DNA from: Pseudomonadota bacterium
GTDB lineage: Bacteria > Pseudomonadota > Alphaproteobacteria > Acetobacterales > Acetobacteraceae
Assembly: GCA_021847995.1 (NCBI GenBank)
Contig: JAJZNE010000178.1
Span: forward strand, 24,241-88,240
Direction of reading: 5' to 3'
Length of the DNA: 64,000 bases
Both the position numbers and the translations under genes were made by a program. The notes beneath the pieces are model-generated. The model saw nothing but the letters and a program-made list of their open reading frames with translations. It was not told where the DNA came from and did no database searches. Below are positions 62,261 through 64,000 of this stretch, in pieces. How positions within the stretch are numbered: the stretch's first letter is position 1; every line of letters starts with the position of its first letter.

Positions 62261-63751
62261 TCACGCCGGCTCGGCCAGCCGCTCCGCCTGCATGATCCGT
62301 CCGCCCCAGTGGCCGAGCAGGGCGGCCGTCGCCGGATCGTCGCCGGCGGCATCGGCCCCCGTCACCAGAACATCGGGCCGCAGCGCCTGCAACAATGCCG
62401 CCGGATCGTCCTCCTCGGCGACCACGACCAGATCGACGCCGGGCAGGGCGGCGAGGCGGGCGGCGCGCTCATGTTGCGGCAGCGTCGGGCGGTCCGGCCC
62501 CTTGGCGCGGCGCACCGCCGCATCGGGCGCCACCACCACGACCAGCCGGTCACAGGCGGTGCGGGCCTGCGCCAGCAGATGCGCGTGCCCCGGACGCGGC
62601 GGATCGAACCGCCCCTGCGCCACTCCGGTCCGCCAGCCGCGGCGGCGCCAGCGTTCCAGCAGTTCCGCCGCCGTCTCGGTGGAGACCAGCTTGCGCAGCG
62701 CGCCCCGCTCCGGTGACAGGGCGTCGAGGAAATCGCGCTCGCGCACCACCGAGGTGCCGACGCGGCCGAGGGCGATCGCGCCGGCCAGCGTCGCCAGCCG
62801 GGCCGCGACCGGCAGCGCCGCCCCGCTCGCCAGTGCGGCACCCAGCGTCGCCACGGCGGTGTCGCCGGCGCCGGCCACATCGAATACCTCCGGCGCCTCG
62901 GCGCGCAGGTGCCGGGCGCCGTCGGCATCGACCAGCGACATGCCGTCGGCGCCGCGCCCGACCAGCACCGCGCCAAGCCCGTGCATCTGCCGCAGCGCGG
63001 CGGCGGCGGTGGCGACGGCGGCATCACCGTCGGCGGGAAGGCCGGTCGCGGCGGCGAGGTCGCGGCGCGCCAGCAGCACCACGTCCGCGCCCGACACCGC
63101 GGCAAGGTCGCCGCCATGCATATCGGCGATCACCGGCCGGCCCGCCTGCCGCGCCGCCGCGATCAGCCGCGCCGCGGTGTCGCCGGCGAGCACGCCCTTG
63201 CGGTAATCCGACAGGATGGTGACCGAGGTCGCCGCCATCGCGTCACAGGCGATGCGCAGCATGCGCTCGGCGAGCTTGGGATGCAGCGGGGCGGCATTCT
63301 CCCGATCGACGCGCAGCAATTGCTGGCCCTGCGCGATCATGCGGATCTTGGTGGTGGTGGTGCGCCCGCCCTGCACCAGCAGCCACGGCTCCACCCCCGG
63401 CTGGCCGCCGATCAGGCCGGTCAGGTCGGAACCGGCCTGATCGTCGCCGACGACGGAGACGAAGGCGACCGCGGCGCCCAGCGCGCCCAGGTTGCGCACC
63501 ACGTTGCCGGCGCCGCCCGGCATCGCCAGTTCGCGTTCCACCGCCAGCACCGCCACCGGCGCTTCCGGACTGACCCGCTCGACCTGGCCGAACATGTACT
63601 GGTCGAGCATCGCATCGCCCACCACCAGCACGCTGGCGCGTGACAGCCGCCGCACCGCCGCCGCCAGCGCATCGGCCGGCGGCCCGTCGTGCAGCAACTC
63701 GGCCGGCGGCACGCCGGCGGCGGGGTCGCCGCAAGCTGCCGGTCCGGTCAT
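62261..63751 (-). CDS. hldE: HldE-like D-beta-D-heptose 7-phosphate kinase with degenerate adenylyltransferase domain
   Basis: A 496-residue protein with two domains. The N-terminal ribokinase-like kinase (to about 345) is complete: VVGDAMLDQYMFGQVERVSPE, MPGGAGNVVRNLGALG and the catalytic DVAGAGDTAVATL. The C-terminal cytidylyltransferase-like domain starts at GRFDPPRPGHAHLL (380-393). Here the usual HxGH reads R386-P-G-H389, and the later ISTT-type motif is missing, although KGPDRPTLP is kept. So heptose 1-phosphate adenylylation may be impaired. It normally supplies ADP-heptose for LPS core. Coupled (ATGA) to the phosphoesterase gene upstream. Confidence 0.88.
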   Translation of the reverse strand: MTGPAACGDPAAGVPPAELLHDGPPADALAAAVRRLSRASVLVVGDAMLDQYMFGQVERVSPEAPVAVLAVERELAMPGGAGNVVRNLGALGAAVAFVSVVGDDQAGSDLTGLIGGQPGVEPWLLVQGGRTTTTKIRMIAQGQQLLRVDRENAAPLHPKLAERMLRIACDAMAATSVTILSDYRKGVLAGDTAARLIAAARQAGRPVIADMHGGDLAAVSGADVVLLARRDLAAATGLPADGDAAVATAAAALRQMHGLGAVLVGRGADGMSLVDADGARHLRAEAPEVFDVAGAGDTAVATLGAALASGAALPVAARLATLAGAIALGRVGTSVVRERDFLDALSPERGALRKLVSTETAAELLERWRRRGWRTGVAQGRFDPPRPGHAHLLAQARTACDRLVVVVAPDAAVRRAKGPDRPTLPQHERAARLAALPGVDLVVVAEEDDPAALLQALRPDVLVTGADAAGDDPATAALLGHWGGRIMQAERLAEPA

Positions 63752-64000
63752 GCCCGCAGGAATCCCATCCGCTCTCCTTCCAGCACCAGACAGGTCAATA
63801 CGCCGCCCAGCACCGCGCCCGTGTCAATGCCGATCCGGTTCGGGCGCACCACGACATCATGCTCCGGCGTGTGGCCATGCACCACAACGAAAGGCGAGTC
63901 GCCCTGCCAGGACAGGAACGGCTCGCGGATCCACAGCATGTCGTGGCGCGACTGGCGCTCCAGCGGCACGCCCGGCCGCAGCCCGGCATGCACGAACACA
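63748..64000 (-). CDS. Metallophosphoesterase (C-terminal part, cut by window end)
   Basis: The last 83 residues of a phosphoesterase of the PPP/ApaH type: FVHAGLRPGVPLERQ (metal-ligand His of the second half), DMLWIREPFLSWQGDSPFVVVHGHTPEHD with the final GHTP metal site, and IGIDTGAVLGGVLTCLVLEG. The N-terminal GDxHG and GDxxDRG motifs are off the window. It probably dephosphorylates proteins or bis-nucleotides. Its stop overlaps the hldE start by four bases. Confidence 0.85.
   Translation of the reverse strand, partial: VFVHAGLRPGVPLERQSRHDMLWIREPFLSWQGDSPFVVVHGHTPEHDVVVRPNRIGIDTGAVLGGVLTCLVLEGERMGFLRA

Overview
The window is a very GC-rich chromosomal segment (one 60-base line counted by hand inside glpK is about 82% G+C) from an alphaproteobacterium, most likely a member of the Acetobacteraceae/Rhodospirillales. 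The placement rests on MmcB and DUF1489 proteins, a Tim44-like lipoprotein-free membrane protein, a trio of GT2/GT4 and heptose genes, paired DUF2382 stress proteins and homogentisate genes with DUF2783. This is inference; no rRNA gene is present. Genes are dense, often with 4-base ATGA overlaps, and many start at GTG.

Layout. 0.1-8.5 kb: a PfpI-like protein, then a surface-polysaccharide block (two-domain GT2/GT4 glycosyltransferase, RmlD/Rmd-like sugar-nucleotide reductase, an unknown 181-residue protein, a degenerate GT-like protein, a methyltransferase-like protein and the heptose-7-phosphate kinase HddA). 8.5-17 kb: enoyl-CoA hydratase, AlkA-like glycosylase, an OmpR/EnvZ-type two-component pair, an MHYT-GGDEF-EAL protein and a glycogen-debranching-like glucosidase. 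17-23.8 kb: Uma2 protein, orphan RND outer-membrane factor, M20 peptidase, a broken FetA-like ABC ATPase, a Liv-type binding protein and glycerol kinase. 23.88-25.68 kb: a compact, low-GC, three-gene leftward cassette headed by a TIGR04255 protein with two unknown partners; it is clearly foreign to its surroundings and is the best candidate here for an undescribed system. 25.8-34.3 kb: RraA-like protein, malate synthase G, a second Liv-type binding protein closely related to the first, and a homogentisate operon (MhaA-like flavin hydroxylase, DUF2783 small partner, MBL hydrolase, HmgA). 34.5-42.5 kb: lactonase, MetY, PanE-like reductase, SDR, tRNA-Gly, tRNA-Tyr, RlmB, a FAH-superfamily hydratase and a GlcD-like FAD oxidase. 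42.5-48.6 kb: an unknown protein next to a REP-like element, Tim44-like protein, PmbA, a perfect inverted repeat, M16 peptidase and ThrC. 48.7-56.9 kb: SGNH hydrolase, ScoAB CoA-transferase, tRNA-Ala, SCO/PCuAC copper delivery pair, two DUF2382 proteins, a GlsB-type membrane protein, Kup and DUF1489. 57-64 kb: a lysine 2,3-aminomutase overlapped by an ATP-grasp ligase, a zincin, an Rrf2 regulator, a 41-residue membrane protein, an enolase-superfamily enzyme, MmcB, HldE and a metallophosphoesterase cut by the window end.

Genes that plausibly work together: HddA plus the glycosyltransferases (heptose-containing surface glycan) and HldE (ADP-heptose for LPS); MhaA/DUF2783/HmgA (3-hydroxyphenylacetate via homogentisate), whose acetoacetate product could be activated by ScoAB; glycolate/glyoxylate handling by the GlcD-like oxidase and malate synthase G; SCO and PCuAC for the Cu-A site of cytochrome oxidase. 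No CRISPR array, rRNA gene, intact insertion sequence, integrase or replication origin was seen.
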